This document shows, in pieces, positions 8,971 through 17,368 of a stretch of DNA of 64,000 nt. A program made the position numbers and the translations under genes. How positions within the stretch are numbered: the first letter of the stretch is position 1; each line of letters begins with the position of its first letter. Source of the DNA: Caulobacter segnis (GTDB taxonomy: Bacteria > Pseudomonadota > Alphaproteobacteria > Caulobacterales > Caulobacteraceae); assembly GCF_003243465.1 (NCBI RefSeq), contig NZ_QFQZ01000015.1:12030-76029 (forward strand), written 5' to 3'. The notes below the pieces were generated by a model, which was not told where the DNA came from, did no database searches, and saw only the letters and a program-made list of their open reading frames with translations.

Positions 8971-9232
8971 TCCGCGCCTTGGGCTCTGGGGGCGGCTACC
9001 GGCCGCCTGGACGGCGAGCCCGCGTCGGCGACGCCTGGCCTTTGTCGCCCTGGTCGCGCCCGGTGCGGTGATGGCCGTCGCCGGCGCGCAGATCCTGGTC
9101 AGCCCGCCGCTGCTGGCCGCCGGCGTCGCCTGGCTGGCGGCGGCGCTCGCGGTGCGATGGGCGTCCGAGCCGCGCTTCCTGGCCCTCGAGGCCGAGGACC
9201 TGTCCACGCCCGAGGAGGAGAGGGTCTCATGA
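8960..9232 (+). CDS. Small membrane protein in trb operon
   Basis: 90 residues with two hydrophobic segments (RLAFVALVAPGAVMAVAGAQ and PPLLAAGVAWLAAALAV) and an acidic C-terminus. It overlaps trbE by 11 bases and trbJ by 4, so it belongs to the operon. I do not recognise a named Trb protein at this position; conjugation-associated inner-membrane accessory factor is the most that can be said. Confidence 0.7.
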   Translation: MRPDPRLGLWGRLPAAWTASPRRRRLAFVALVAPGAVMAVAGAQILVSPPLLAAGVAWLAAALAVRWASEPRFLALEAEDLSTPEEERVS

Positions 9233-9954
9233 TCGTTTGTCGCCGCCGCGTGCTGCGTCTGGCGTTGGCTCCGCTGCTGAGTCCGCTGCTGGCGGGAGCC
9301 TTGGCCGGGACCGCCCACGCCCAGGTCACCGTCTATGATCCCGCCGCCGTCGCCCAGATGCTCAAGCAGGTCAGCCAGGGCCTGCAGCAGATCCAGGCCC
9401 TCCAGGCGCAGCTGGCCAACTCCCAGCGCATGCTCCAGACCCTGGGCCTGGACGTCACCGGTCCGCTGCGCGAGATCGCGGGCCAAGCCACGGCCCTGCT
9501 GCGCCAGGCCCAGGGCCTGGGCTACACCGCCGCCGACATCAGCCGCGACTTCTCCGCGCTTTATCCGGGCGACCTGGCTGGCCTGACCCCAGCAGCCCTG
9601 GCCGACAAGCTGAAGGCCTGGAGCCAGGCCAGCCGCCAGACGCTGCAGGACGCCCTCCAGGTCCAGAACCAGATCGCCCAGGCCCAGGGCGCGACGGCCG
9701 GCGCGGTCGGCGCGGCGGTGGACGCCTCCCAGGCCGCGGCCGGGCAGACGGCCGCGGTCCAGGCCACCAACCAATTGCTGGCGGCGCTCTCAACCCAGCT
9801 CACCCAACTGCAGACCCTGCTGATCACGCAAGGTCGGCAGGCCCAGACCTATGAGGCCGAGCGCCGCGCGCTCGTCAGTAAGGGCGAGGCCGACCGCCAG
9901 CGCGCATCGGTCCTTCCCGCCCCGCCGCCCCGCAACATCCGGACAGCGTTCTGA
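9229..9954 (+). CDS. trbJ: TrbJ-type conjugal transfer protein
   Basis: 241 residues with a signal sequence ending TAHAQ, then a long glutamine- and alanine-rich helical region (MLKQVSQGLQQIQALQAQL, AAVQATNQLLAALSTQLTQL) as in TrbJ/VirB5-like periplasmic proteins that form coiled coils and sit at the pilus tip. GAGGAGGAG directly before the start; overlaps the preceding gene by 4 bases and its stop touches the next start. Confidence 0.8.
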   Translation: MIVCRRRVLRLALAPLLSPLLAGALAGTAHAQVTVYDPAAVAQMLKQVSQGLQQIQALQAQLANSQRMLQTLGLDVTGPLREIAGQATALLRQAQGLGYTAADISRDFSALYPGDLAGLTPAALADKLKAWSQASRQTLQDALQVQNQIAQAQGATAGAVGAAVDASQAAAGQTAAVQATNQLLAALSTQLTQLQTLLITQGRQAQTYEAERRALVSKGEADRQRASVLPAPPPRNIRTAF

Positions 9955-10199
9955 TGCGCCCCTCGATCCTCATCCCCGTCCTCTTCGCCCTGGCCGCGGC
10001 CCTGGCCGCGTGCGTGCCCGACACCCCCTCCAAGCCCAGCGCCGCCGGCTGCACGGCCGAGGAGATGCGCACGCGCAAGGCGACCACTGCGGCCTGCGAA
10101 GCTGAGTTCAAGGCCCTGCTCGACCAGGCCGAGGCCGACCGGCGGCGCAATTCGCAGATCCCGTCCTCGGCGCCGGCGCCGACCCGCGACCGGTTCTGA
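9954..10199 (+). CDS. trbK: TrbK-like small lipoprotein (entry exclusion candidate)
   Basis: 81 residues. The N-terminus is a lipoprotein signal (FALAAALAACVPDTP, lipobox LAAC with Cys20), followed by a short charged helix (CTAEEMRTRKATTAACEAEF). Size, lipobox and position between trbJ and trbL match TrbK, the RP4 entry exclusion lipoprotein. Sequence alone does not prove exclusion activity. Confidence 0.7.
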   Translation: MRPSILIPVLFALAAALAACVPDTPSKPSAAGCTAEEMRTRKATTAACEAEFKALLDQAEADRRRNSQIPSSAPAPTRDRF

Positions 10200-10207
10200 G
10201 GGCGGCG

Positions 10208-11431
10208 ATGACGACCGCCTCGCCCGCCGCCATCGACGACCTGCTCGACCGCTACACCAGCCAGGTCGGCTCGGGGTTCGGGCTGATCCAGGGCGACGTG
10301 CAGACGACGTTCGGCATTCTGATGATCATCAGCCTGGGGCTGTCGGCGCTGCTGTGGGCCCTGGACGAGCACCAGAACGTGCCGGCCGCCCTGGTGCGCA
10401 AGATCCTCCTGTTCGGCTTCTTCGCCTGGCTGATCTCGGGCTGGAAGGCGCTGACCCTGACGGTGATCAACGGCTTTGCGGCCCTGGGTCTGAAGGCCGG
10501 CGGCGGAGCGCTGACGGTCGGCGACCTGATGCAGCCCTCCAAGGTGGCCATCGACGGGATGAAGGTCGCGTTCGACCTGCTCAAATATATCGGCCGGCTG
10601 GCGAGCGAGGGCATGGGCGTGGGGTTCTTCACCCACATAGACGCCATCCTGATCACCGCGGTGGCGGCCATCGGCGTGATCCTGGCCTTCATGGTGCTGG
10701 CCGTGGAAATCGCCGTCACCATCGTGGAGTTCTACATCGTCACCCTGATCGGCTTCGTCACCGTGCCGTTCGGCATCCTGACCCAGACCGCCTTCATGTC
10801 CGAGCGCGCCATCGGCTATGTCGTGGCGGTCGGGGCCAAGGTGATGGCCCTGGCCCTGGTGGTCTCGATCGGCGAGCAGATCTTCGCCAGCTACACGGTC
10901 TCGGCCGAACCGACCTGGGCGGAGTCCTGCGGACTGCTGCTGGCCGCCCTGCTGATCGTCATGCTGGCCTTCAAGGTTCCGGCCGTCGCCGCGGCCCAGA
11001 TCACCGGCGGACCCCAGCTCAGCGCCGGCTCGGCCGCGGCCGGAGCCGTGGGCCTGGCGGCGACTATCGGCGGCGCGGCCCTGGTCGGTCGCTGGGCCAT
11101 GGGCGCGGGCGCGGCGGCCGGCTCGGCGTCATCGGCCCGGTCGGCTTCGCGCCTGCCGCCCGGCGGCGGTGCGGCTCGCGGCGGTTCTGCGGGCGGGCCC
11201 ACGGGCGGATCGGGCGGCGGCGCAGGCGGCGGTTCGGGGGCGGGCCCGGTGGCCGGGGCGCGCAAGGCCGCGACGACCAGCGCCGTCGTCGGACGCGCGC
11301 GCGCCGCCTATCCACCGCCCTCTTCGGCCTCGCGCGGGGCGTTGGACGAGCCGCCGCCTGAACCGCCGGCCGGCGAGCCCACGCCGCCCGACGAGTGGGA
11401 GCCAGATCCGCCCCGTCCGCCCAAACCGTGA
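10208..11431 (+). CDS. trbL: TrbL/VirB6 polytopic membrane protein
   Basis: 407 residues. At least six hydrophobic segments lie between residues 35 and 290 (for example TFGILMIISLGLSALLWAL, LVRKILLFGFFAWLISGW, LLLAALLIVMLAFKVPAV). The C-terminal 100 residues are glycine/serine- then proline-rich, a typical soluble TrbL tail. It forms part of the translocation channel in the inner membrane. RBS-like GAGGGCGGCG before the ATG; 8-base gap from trbK. Confidence 0.85.
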   Translation: MTTASPAAIDDLLDRYTSQVGSGFGLIQGDVQTTFGILMIISLGLSALLWALDEHQNVPAALVRKILLFGFFAWLISGWKALTLTVINGFAALGLKAGGGALTVGDLMQPSKVAIDGMKVAFDLLKYIGRLASEGMGVGFFTHIDAILITAVAAIGVILAFMVLAVEIAVTIVEFYIVTLIGFVTVPFGILTQTAFMSERAIGYVVAVGAKVMALALVVSIGEQIFASYTVSAEPTWAESCGLLLAALLIVMLAFKVPAVAAAQITGGPQLSAGSAAAGAVGLAATIGGAALVGRWAMGAGAAAGSASSARSASRLPPGGGAARGGSAGGPTGGSGGGAGGGSGAGPVAGARKAATTSAVVGRARAAYPPPSSASRGALDEPPPEPPAGEPTPPDEWEPDPPRPPKP

Positions 11432-11442
11432 AGGGAGCCACG

Positions 11443-12132
11443 ATGTCGTCCAACGCCTTCAAGCGCCCGCAGGACCGCTACGGCGCGTCCACGCCGGCCG
11501 AGACCCCCTATCACCGCGCCGCCCAGGTCTGGGACGAGCGCATCGGTTCGGCCAGGGTCCAGGCCCGGAGCTGGCGGATGATGGCCTTCGGCTGTCTGGC
11601 CCTGGCGGGCCTCAGCACGGGAGCCTTTCTCTATGTGCAGCTCAAGCGCCCGATCGCCACCTACGCCATTCCGTTCGACCGTTACGGTCAGCCCGGTCGC
11701 GTCGAACTGGTCGACCGCGCCTACCGGCCGGACGACGCGATCAAGGCCAGCTTCGTGCGCGAGTTCGTTGAGCGCGTGCGGTCCAAGAGCACCGATCCGG
11801 TGGTGCTGCGCGACAACTGGACCCGGGCCACCCGGATGACCAACCAGGCCGCGCGCGCCAGCCTGGTCCAGTACGGCCAGGACCACGATCCGGCCGCGCG
11901 GCTCGGGCAGGAGGCGATCGCCGTCGAGATCGCCTCGGTGCTGCCCCGCAGCCCGACCACCTTCCAGGTCCAGTGGCGCGAAACGACCTATCTGCAAGGC
12001 GTGGCCGGTCTGCCGGTGCGCTGGACAGGCCTCTTCACTCTGGGGCCGCGGCCGCCGAAGACCGAGGCCGAGCTCTTCGGCAACCCCCGCGGCCTGGAAA
12101 TCACCAGCTTCCAATGGAGCCGCGACCTATGA
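11443..12132 (+). CDS. trbF: TrbF/VirB8 channel protein
   Basis: 229 residues: cytoplasmic N-terminus with RPQDRYGASTPAETPYHRAA and QVWDERIGS typical of TrbF, one membrane span (MMAFGCLALAGLSTGAFLYV) and a periplasmic NTF2-like domain. The ATG at 11443 has GGGAG upstream; a longer in-frame GTG start is unlikely. Overlaps trbG by 4 bases (ATGA). Confidence 0.88.
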   Translation: MSSNAFKRPQDRYGASTPAETPYHRAAQVWDERIGSARVQARSWRMMAFGCLALAGLSTGAFLYVQLKRPIATYAIPFDRYGQPGRVELVDRAYRPDDAIKASFVREFVERVRSKSTDPVVLRDNWTRATRMTNQAARASLVQYGQDHDPAARLGQEAIAVEIASVLPRSPTTFQVQWRETTYLQGVAGLPVRWTGLFTLGPRPPKTEAELFGNPRGLEITSFQWSRDL

Positions 12133-13235
12133 GCTTGCGCCACAATCGGCCGGCCCGCGCCCTGGCCCTGATCGCCGCCCTGTCCTGCGCGCCCCTGGCG
12201 GCGGCTTCGTCCCCGACGCCCTCTCCTGCGGCTTCGGCGCCTTCGGTCAGCCGCCCCGCCGTTCTGCCGCCGGTCCCTGTGGCCGTAAGTCCAGGCGATC
12301 CTGCAACGCCCGGCGTCGGGCGCGCCGCGCCAACGGGGCAGGCGCAGGCGGGGGCCTCAATAGCGACGACGCCACGGGCGTCGACGACCCGCAGCGCTGG
12401 CGGCGTAGGAGGCGAGCGCCGTCCGCCATCGCGGCGGCGCGCCGCGCTCGGCCCGACCCTGGCGCGCCCTCTGGCGGCCCTGCAGCGGGCCAACGCCGTG
12501 GCGCGTGACGGTCCGTCCAGCGGCGTATTCGTCAACTCGGCGCTCTATCATGCGTTCGAGCCGGGTCGCCTCTATGCGATCCACACCAGCCCCAGGTTCC
12601 TGACCACCATCGCCTTGCGACCCGGCGAGAAGCTGATCGCCAAGGCCGCCGGCGACACCGTGCGCTGGGTGCTGGGTGAGACCGAGTCCGGCGCCGGCGA
12701 GGCCCAGCAGGTGATCGTCCTGGTCAAGCCGATGCGCAGCGGTCTGCGCACCAACCTGGTGCTGACCACCGACCAAAGGACCTATCTGATCGACGCGGTC
12801 TCCACCGACAGCGGCGCCTATACCAGCGTCCTGTCCTGGACCTATCCGCAGGAGGAGGCGCGAGAAAGGGCGGCCGAGGCCGCGCGCCGCGCGGCGGCCG
12901 CCGAGCAGATGGCGGCGGTCCAGTCCGCCGTGCCCGTCGAGCGCCTGGATTTTCGCTATGCGATCACGCCGCTGAAGGGCCGCGCGCCGGCCTGGACCCC
13001 GGTGCGGGTCTTCGACGACGGCGCCAAGACCTATATCGAGTTCCCGCCCGATCTTGCGGTGCGCGAGGCGCCGCCCGTCTTCCTGCTCGACGCCGATGAT
13101 CAGGCCCAACTGGTCAACTCGCGACTCGCGGGCCGCTATCTGGTGGTCGACCGCGTCATCGATCGGGCCGAACTGCGCCTTGGCGACAAGAAGCCGGTGA
13201 TCGTGCGGCTGACCCGACAGGGCGACCGGCCGTGA
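12129..13235 (+). CDS. trbG: TrbG/VirB9 periplasmic channel protein
   Basis: 368 residues. Signal peptide (ALALIAALSCAPLAAA) then a low-complexity proline/serine/alanine linker to about residue 120, longer than usual for TrbG, then the conserved VirB9 region: LYAIHTSPRFLTTIALRPGE, RWVLGE, LVLTTDQRTYLIDAVS and C-terminal APVFLLD / GRYLVVDRVIDRAELRLGDK-type segments that contact TrbI. Start overlaps trbF stop. Confidence 0.88.
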   Translation: MSLRHNRPARALALIAALSCAPLAAASSPTPSPAASAPSVSRPAVLPPVPVAVSPGDPATPGVGRAAPTGQAQAGASIATTPRASTTRSAGGVGGERRPPSRRRAALGPTLARPLAALQRANAVARDGPSSGVFVNSALYHAFEPGRLYAIHTSPRFLTTIALRPGEKLIAKAAGDTVRWVLGETESGAGEAQQVIVLVKPMRSGLRTNLVLTTDQRTYLIDAVSTDSGAYTSVLSWTYPQEEARERAAEAARRAAAAEQMAAVQSAVPVERLDFRYAITPLKGRAPAWTPVRVFDDGAKTYIEFPPDLAVREAPPVFLLDADDQAQLVNSRLAGRYLVVDRVIDRAELRLGDKKPVIVRLTRQGDRP

Positions 13236-14449
13236 GCGTCGAGCCGCCTATCGCCGAGCCAGGTGGGCCGGACGCCCCGCGCAGCCGTCAGCCCCCAAAA
13301 TCCCCGGCCGAAGGCGTGCTCGTCGCGCCGCGTCGGCCCATCACCCGCTATCGTCCGGCGGTGATCGCCGCCGTGGCCGGCGCCGTGGTCCTGGTGATCG
13401 GGGCCGGGTTCATGCTCGGCATGGACCAGACCTCGGCGCGCCGCGCCGCCACGCCGGAGCCGCCCGGTCCAGGACCCGAAGGACCAAGCCTCGTCGAGGA
13501 GCGCCTGCCGGCGCGCTACGATGACGCCGCCGCCCTCCCCCCGCCGGCGGGGTATGCCGTCCCTGGCGAGACGGCCACGGGTCCCCAGCCGTCCGCGACG
13601 CCGGCGTCCCCGGCCCCGCCGCCGGTGTCGCCCGAGGTCCAGCGGGCCCGCCAGGAAACCCTGGCCGCGCGCGCTTCGGCGCCGTTCTTCGGCGGCGCGG
13701 GCGGCGGCTCGACCGTGCGGGCCGCGGCCGAGGCCGCGCCCCCGGCCATCCCGGCGTCTTTCGCGCCCTCGCCGGCGCCCAGCGCGGCGTCCCCCAAGGA
13801 GCAGTTCATCGCCGCGGCCGCCGCGCATGGGCCGCAGGCCCCGATCCTGCCTCGGCCGCCCCTCTCGCCCTACGAGGTCAAGGCCGGCTCGCTAATCCCG
13901 GCCGCCCTGGTGACCGGCATCAATTCCGACCTGCCCGGGCCGGTGATCGCCCAGGTCACCGAACCTGTCTTCGATCATCGCACCGGCCGCGTCGTCCTGA
14001 TCCCCCAGGGCGCGCGGCTGATCGGCCGCTACGACAGCCAGGTGGGCTATGGCCAGGAGCGGGTGCTGGTCGTCTGGACCCAGATCGTCTTTCCAAGCGG
14101 TCGCAGCGTCGATCTGGGCGCCATGGTCGGGCTGGACGCGGCCGGGATGAGCGGGCTGACAGGGAAGACCGATCGCCATCTGCCGGTGCTGGCGCGGGCT
14201 ATCGGTCTTTCCACCCTGATTTCGATCAGCGGGGCCGCGGCCCAGAACAGCGCAGGCCGGAAGGACGACCAGGTCGTGCTGCAGGACGCGGCCGGCGGGA
14301 TCGCCGCCTCGGCCAGCCAGACCGGTCAGCGTCTGGTCGAGCGCGATCTGCAGAGGGCGCCGACCTTGCGCATCGCGCCCGGCCAGCTCGTCCGCGTGCT
14401 GATCGATCGCGATCTCGTCCTGCCACCGGAAGGCGCGTCATCCCCTTGA
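13232..14449 (+). CDS. trbI: TrbI/VirB10 channel protein
   Basis: 405 residues. One membrane span near residues 44-63 (VIAAVAGAVVLVIGAGFMLG), a long proline-rich periplasmic linker (to about residue 210), then the VirB10 beta-barrel domain: LIPAALVTGINSDLPGPVIA, LIPQGARLIGRYDSQVGYGQ, RVLVVWTQIVFPSGRSVDLG and the C-terminal RIAPGQLVRVLIDRDLVLPP. GTG start overlapping the trbG stop (GTGA). Last gene of the trb operon. Confidence 0.9.
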   Translation: MSVEPPIAEPGGPDAPRSRQPPKSPAEGVLVAPRRPITRYRPAVIAAVAGAVVLVIGAGFMLGMDQTSARRAATPEPPGPGPEGPSLVEERLPARYDDAAALPPPAGYAVPGETATGPQPSATPASPAPPPVSPEVQRARQETLAARASAPFFGGAGGGSTVRAAAEAAPPAIPASFAPSPAPSAASPKEQFIAAAAAHGPQAPILPRPPLSPYEVKAGSLIPAALVTGINSDLPGPVIAQVTEPVFDHRTGRVVLIPQGARLIGRYDSQVGYGQERVLVVWTQIVFPSGRSVDLGAMVGLDAAGMSGLTGKTDRHLPVLARAIGLSTLISISGAAAQNSAGRKDDQVVLQDAAGGIAASASQTGQRLVERDLQRAPTLRIAPGQLVRVLIDRDLVLPPEGASSP

Positions 14450-14576
14450 ATAACCAAGCAATGGAGCGCGCCCCGATTCCCAGACAGATCAAGGGTCATT
14501 ATTCGCTTAACGCGGGTGTTTCGCCGTTCACCTTTATTAGTTGGCCGGCTGGAATCGCGATCTTATCGGCGACGCC

Positions 14577-14813
14577 ATGAAGACCGCTCACGATCTTGCA
14601 TATCAGGCTGAATACCAGAAGCGCCTTCGCGCCGCGGCCCGCGCGGCCGGCAAGACGCAACTGAACGGCATGGTCGGCAAACGCTTCGTCGAACTGCTTG
14701 ACGCGATGAAGGCCGAGCGGGGCTTCGCCAATCGAATGGAGGCCCTCGAGCACGTGTTCGAGGTCTATTTCGATGGGGGCGACGAGGAAAGGAAACACGC
14801 CGTGAGCGCATAG
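14577..14813 (+). CDS. Small hypothetical protein after trbI
   Basis: 78 residues, charged and helical (EYQKRLRAAARAAGKTQLNG, MVGKRFVELLDAMKAERGFA, NRMEALEHVFEVYFDGGDEE). The pattern of a short basic segment followed by two helices recalls small DNA-binding or ribbon-helix-helix-like proteins of mobile elements, but no family was recognised. Preceded by an AT-richer 127-base spacer from trbI and followed by a terminator-like hairpin, so probably its own transcript. Confidence 0.55.
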   Translation: MKTAHDLAYQAEYQKRLRAAARAAGKTQLNGMVGKRFVELLDAMKAERGFANRMEALEHVFEVYFDGGDEERKHAVSA

Positions 14814-14816
14814 AAA

Positions 14817-14844
14817 AACCCGGCTCGCTGTAACGCGCCGGGTT
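14817..14844 (+). terminator. Hairpin after the small gene
   Basis: Perfect 8-bp stem AACCCGGC / GCCGGGTT with a 12-base loop, four bases after the stop codon. No T run follows on the plus strand, but four A residues precede it, so it could end transcription on either strand. Confidence 0.5.
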
Positions 14845-14996
14845 CTCCAGGTCATTCGCTAGACGGGGCGCCAACCCCGACCGAGCTCTGCTTCCTGCTC
14901 TTTCTAACCGAATCACCGACATCGCTGCAATCCAAAAACGCGCGTTCGCGCGACGGGAACCTGTGCGCCTGCGGCCTCTCCAAGGAGGAGCAGAAG

Positions 14997-16262
14997 ATGC
15001 AGACCGTCTCGAACGGGGTGGGAGACGTGCGCCGTCTGGCGGACGCCCAGTGGGCGGCCGCGCGGCTCGCCGACACCTACCAGGGCCTGCCGGAGGGAAT
15101 CTCCAAGGCCATGCTGCTTGACCGGTTCGAGCGCGCCGCGCCCCGCCTTGGGTACGGCGACGGGCTCGTGCGCCTGATCCGCGCCCTGGTGCGGGTCACG
15201 GCCGAACAGGACTGGACCGGCCGCACCCATCCCCTGGCCTGGCCGTCGAACGATGCGCTCTGCGAAGAGCTGCAGCGGTCGCGCAGCTGCGTCCAGGGGC
15301 TGATCCGCCTGGCCGTGCGGGCGGGCCTCGTGCACATGAAGGACAGCGGCAACGGCAAGCGCTGGGGGTATCGCGACGAACGCGGTCATATCGTCGAGGC
15401 CTTCGGCTTTGACCTGGCGCCCATGGCCGCGCGCTGGGACGAGTTCGCCGACCTGGCCGCCGCCCGCAGTCTCGAGCAGGCCCAACGCCGGCATCTCAAG
15501 CGCAAGCTGGGAGAGATCCGTCGCGAAATCCGCACCGTCTGCGCCGACGCCGTGCATCGGGGCTTTACGACCTACGACTGGACCGCCGCCGTCGACCAGG
15601 CGCTTGGCCGCCTGCCCCGCACCCCCAGTCTCGGAGAGCTTGAGGCGCTGCACGAGACCTTCCAGGCGCTGTTGGCGTCCGTGGACGCAGCCTGGGTGAA
15701 GGCTCGGAAATCCACTCAAATTGAGCCCAGGGGCGTCGTGGACGAAGCCCATAAAGAACCTACAACCCAGCCTAGATCCGCAGGAGCAACGTATTCCTCT
15801 CCTCGACAGGAGGTAGTCGAGCCCTCAGCGCGGACCCCCGACAAACCGGCGCGGGCCGACCGGACCCAGGTGGAGGCGGTGATCAGCGAGGAGGTCATCC
15901 CGCTGTCGCTGGTGCTCGAGGCCGTGCCCGAGCTGGACGACTTCCTTACCGATCCTGCCGCGGCCCAGTGGGAGGACCTGATCGACGCGGTCGGCCGGGC
16001 CGCGCCGCTGATGGGGATCAATCTTTCAGCCGTGCGCGAAGCCCGCGACGCCATGGGCAAGACCCGGGCGGCGATCGCCCTGGCCACCGTCCTGGCGCGC
16101 TGGAAGGACGGCGAAATCCGCAGTTCGGCCGGGGGCTACCTGCGCGCCATGTGCGAGCGCGAACGGTTCGGAGGCTTGAAGCTCCTGCCCAGCCTCTACG
16201 GTCTGAAGGAGCGATCGGCGCCGCCGGGACGTCGCGCCAGACGCGCGGGCGAACAGCGGTAG
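14997..16262 (+). CDS. repC: RepC-family replication initiator (orphan)
   Basis: 421 residues with the RepC pattern of repABC replicons: LPEGISKAMLLDRFERAAPR, a DW...HPLAWPSNDALCEELQRS segment, the helix-turn-helix SRSCVQGLIRLAVRAGLVHM with DSGNGKRWGYRDERGHIVEA, and FGFDLAPMAARWDEF. The C-terminal domain ends KLLPSLYGLKE. AAGGAGG lies 11 bases before the ATG. RepC normally follows repA-repB in one operon; here no repAB precede it, and a different RepA-ParA-ParB set sits 42 kb away. It may be a second origin, or a gene kept by the element for other use. Confidence 0.85.
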   Translation: MQTVSNGVGDVRRLADAQWAAARLADTYQGLPEGISKAMLLDRFERAAPRLGYGDGLVRLIRALVRVTAEQDWTGRTHPLAWPSNDALCEELQRSRSCVQGLIRLAVRAGLVHMKDSGNGKRWGYRDERGHIVEAFGFDLAPMAARWDEFADLAAARSLEQAQRRHLKRKLGEIRREIRTVCADAVHRGFTTYDWTAAVDQALGRLPRTPSLGELEALHETFQALLASVDAAWVKARKSTQIEPRGVVDEAHKEPTTQPRSAGATYSSPRQEVVEPSARTPDKPARADRTQVEAVISEEVIPLSLVLEAVPELDDFLTDPAAAQWEDLIDAVGRAAPLMGINLSAVREARDAMGKTRAAIALATVLARWKDGEIRSSAGGYLRAMCERERFGGLKLLPSLYGLKERSAPPGRRARRAGEQR

Positions 16263-16352
16263 CGCGATGAGCTGCGCTGTGCGCGACAGGGCCGATTTTG
16301 ACGGCGATTTGCACGGTGGCTTCGGCCGGCGGGTGGGTCCGAGTCCTGAGCG

Positions 16353-16367
16353 GGAGGCAGGGACCGG
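16353..16367 (+). promoter_or_regulatory. Leader motif GGCAGGG, copy 1
   Basis: GGAGGCAGGGACCGG, 56 bases upstream of the toprim gene. It belongs to a recurrent motif placed 53-80 bases before several backbone genes of this window. A GC-rich hairpin (GGCCGC / GCGGCC) lies between motif and start codon. Confidence 0.45.
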
Positions 16368-16408
16368 TGAGGCGGGCCGCGTTCCGGCGGCCAAGGAGTT
16401 CCACGGCC

Positions 16409-17290
16409 ATGTCCTTGCGCGCCATCGTTCGCCGTCTGGGCGGCGACCTCTATGACGAGGGTCGCCGCGCCAACATTCCTGCGCCAGGTCACAGTCGGCG
16501 CGATCGTTCGGTGTCGCTGCTGGAGCGCGACGGCCGACTGGTCATCCACACCTTTGGCGGCAGCGACTGGCGCGCCGTGCGCGATCATTTGCGCGACCTT
16601 GGCTTGTTGGGACCGTCCGGAGCTCGGCCCCCGGCGCCGCCAGCGGTCGAGACTGCGTCGGACCATGAACGGACGGCGCGCCGCGACGCGGCCCTGCGGC
16701 TTTGGGAACAGGGCCGGCCCGTCGCGGGCACGCTGTCCGAACGCCACTGCCGAGGTCGCGGTGTCGTCGGCGTCATCCCCGGACCTGAGGCGCTGCGCCA
16801 TCATCCCGGCGCGCCGCTTGCGGTCTATCGGCCCACCCGGGCTGCGCGGCCGGCCCTGATGGCCGGGGTGCTCGACGCGGACGGGACGGTCACCGCCATC
16901 GAGCTCACCTATCTCACGCCGGGCGGTCGGCGCGCCTTCGACCTTGCCCTGTCGCGCAAGACCGTCGGTCTGATCCCGGCCGGCAGCGCCGTCCGCCTCG
17001 ATGCGGCGGGGCCGGACCTGCTGGTGGCCGAAGGGGTGTTCACCGCCCTGGCCGCCCGACGTCGGTTCTCCCTTCCGGCCTGGGCGCTGCTGTCGACCTC
17101 GAACCTGCGGCGCTGGCGGCCGCCATCGGGCGTGCGCTTCGTGCTGATCGCCGCCGATCGTGGTTTCGACGGCGAGGCTTCGGCCCGGCATCTGGCCCAG
17201 GCGCTGGGCCGTGCCGGCGTGAAGTCCCGGATCGTGCTGCCTCCGCCCGCCTTCGGCGACTGGGACGAGGCGGCCGGCGGGGGGTGCTGA
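16409..17290 (+). CDS. Toprim-domain protein (DNA primase-like, mobile-element type)
   Basis: 293 residues. The N-terminal part (GGDLYDEGRRANIPAPGHSR, RDRSVSLLE) resembles the zinc-less start of primase-like proteins of plasmids and ICEs. The C-terminal half carries a toprim-like core: DLLVAEGVFTALAARRR, LSTSNLRRW and FVLIAADRGFDGEASARHL. Such proteins are usually annotated toprim domain-containing and thought to act in element replication. The ATG at 16409 has GGAG ten bases upstream; longer in-frame starts were rejected. Follows repC in the same direction. Confidence 0.75.
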   Translation: MSLRAIVRRLGGDLYDEGRRANIPAPGHSRRDRSVSLLERDGRLVIHTFGGSDWRAVRDHLRDLGLLGPSGARPPAPPAVETASDHERTARRDAALRLWEQGRPVAGTLSERHCRGRGVVGVIPGPEALRHHPGAPLAVYRPTRAARPALMAGVLDADGTVTAIELTYLTPGGRRAFDLALSRKTVGLIPAGSAVRLDAAGPDLLVAEGVFTALAARRRFSLPAWALLSTSNLRRWRPPSGVRFVLIAADRGFDGEASARHLAQALGRAGVKSRIVLPPPAFGDWDEAAGGGC

Positions 17291-17300
17291 ACAAAAAGGG

Positions 17301-17321
17301 AAAAGGCAGGGCCGGCGCGGG
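17301..17321 (+). promoter_or_regulatory. Leader motif GGCAGGG, copy 2
   Basis: AAAAGGCAGGGCCGGCGCGG, beginning exactly 68 bases before the ATG of the ParB-like gene; the same distance is seen for radC. A GGCGCG/CGCGCC-type hairpin follows at once. Confidence 0.5.
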
Positions 17322-17368
17322 CGCGCCGAGGATCCAGGATGGGCCTGGCCCGGCGCGGGAGTCTCGAC

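Noticed and set aside
6298..9774. 1158-codon open frame antisense to trbD-trbJ
   Set aside because: It is the complementary shadow of well-supported trb genes; the product is a low-complexity run of G, R, Q and A without domains.
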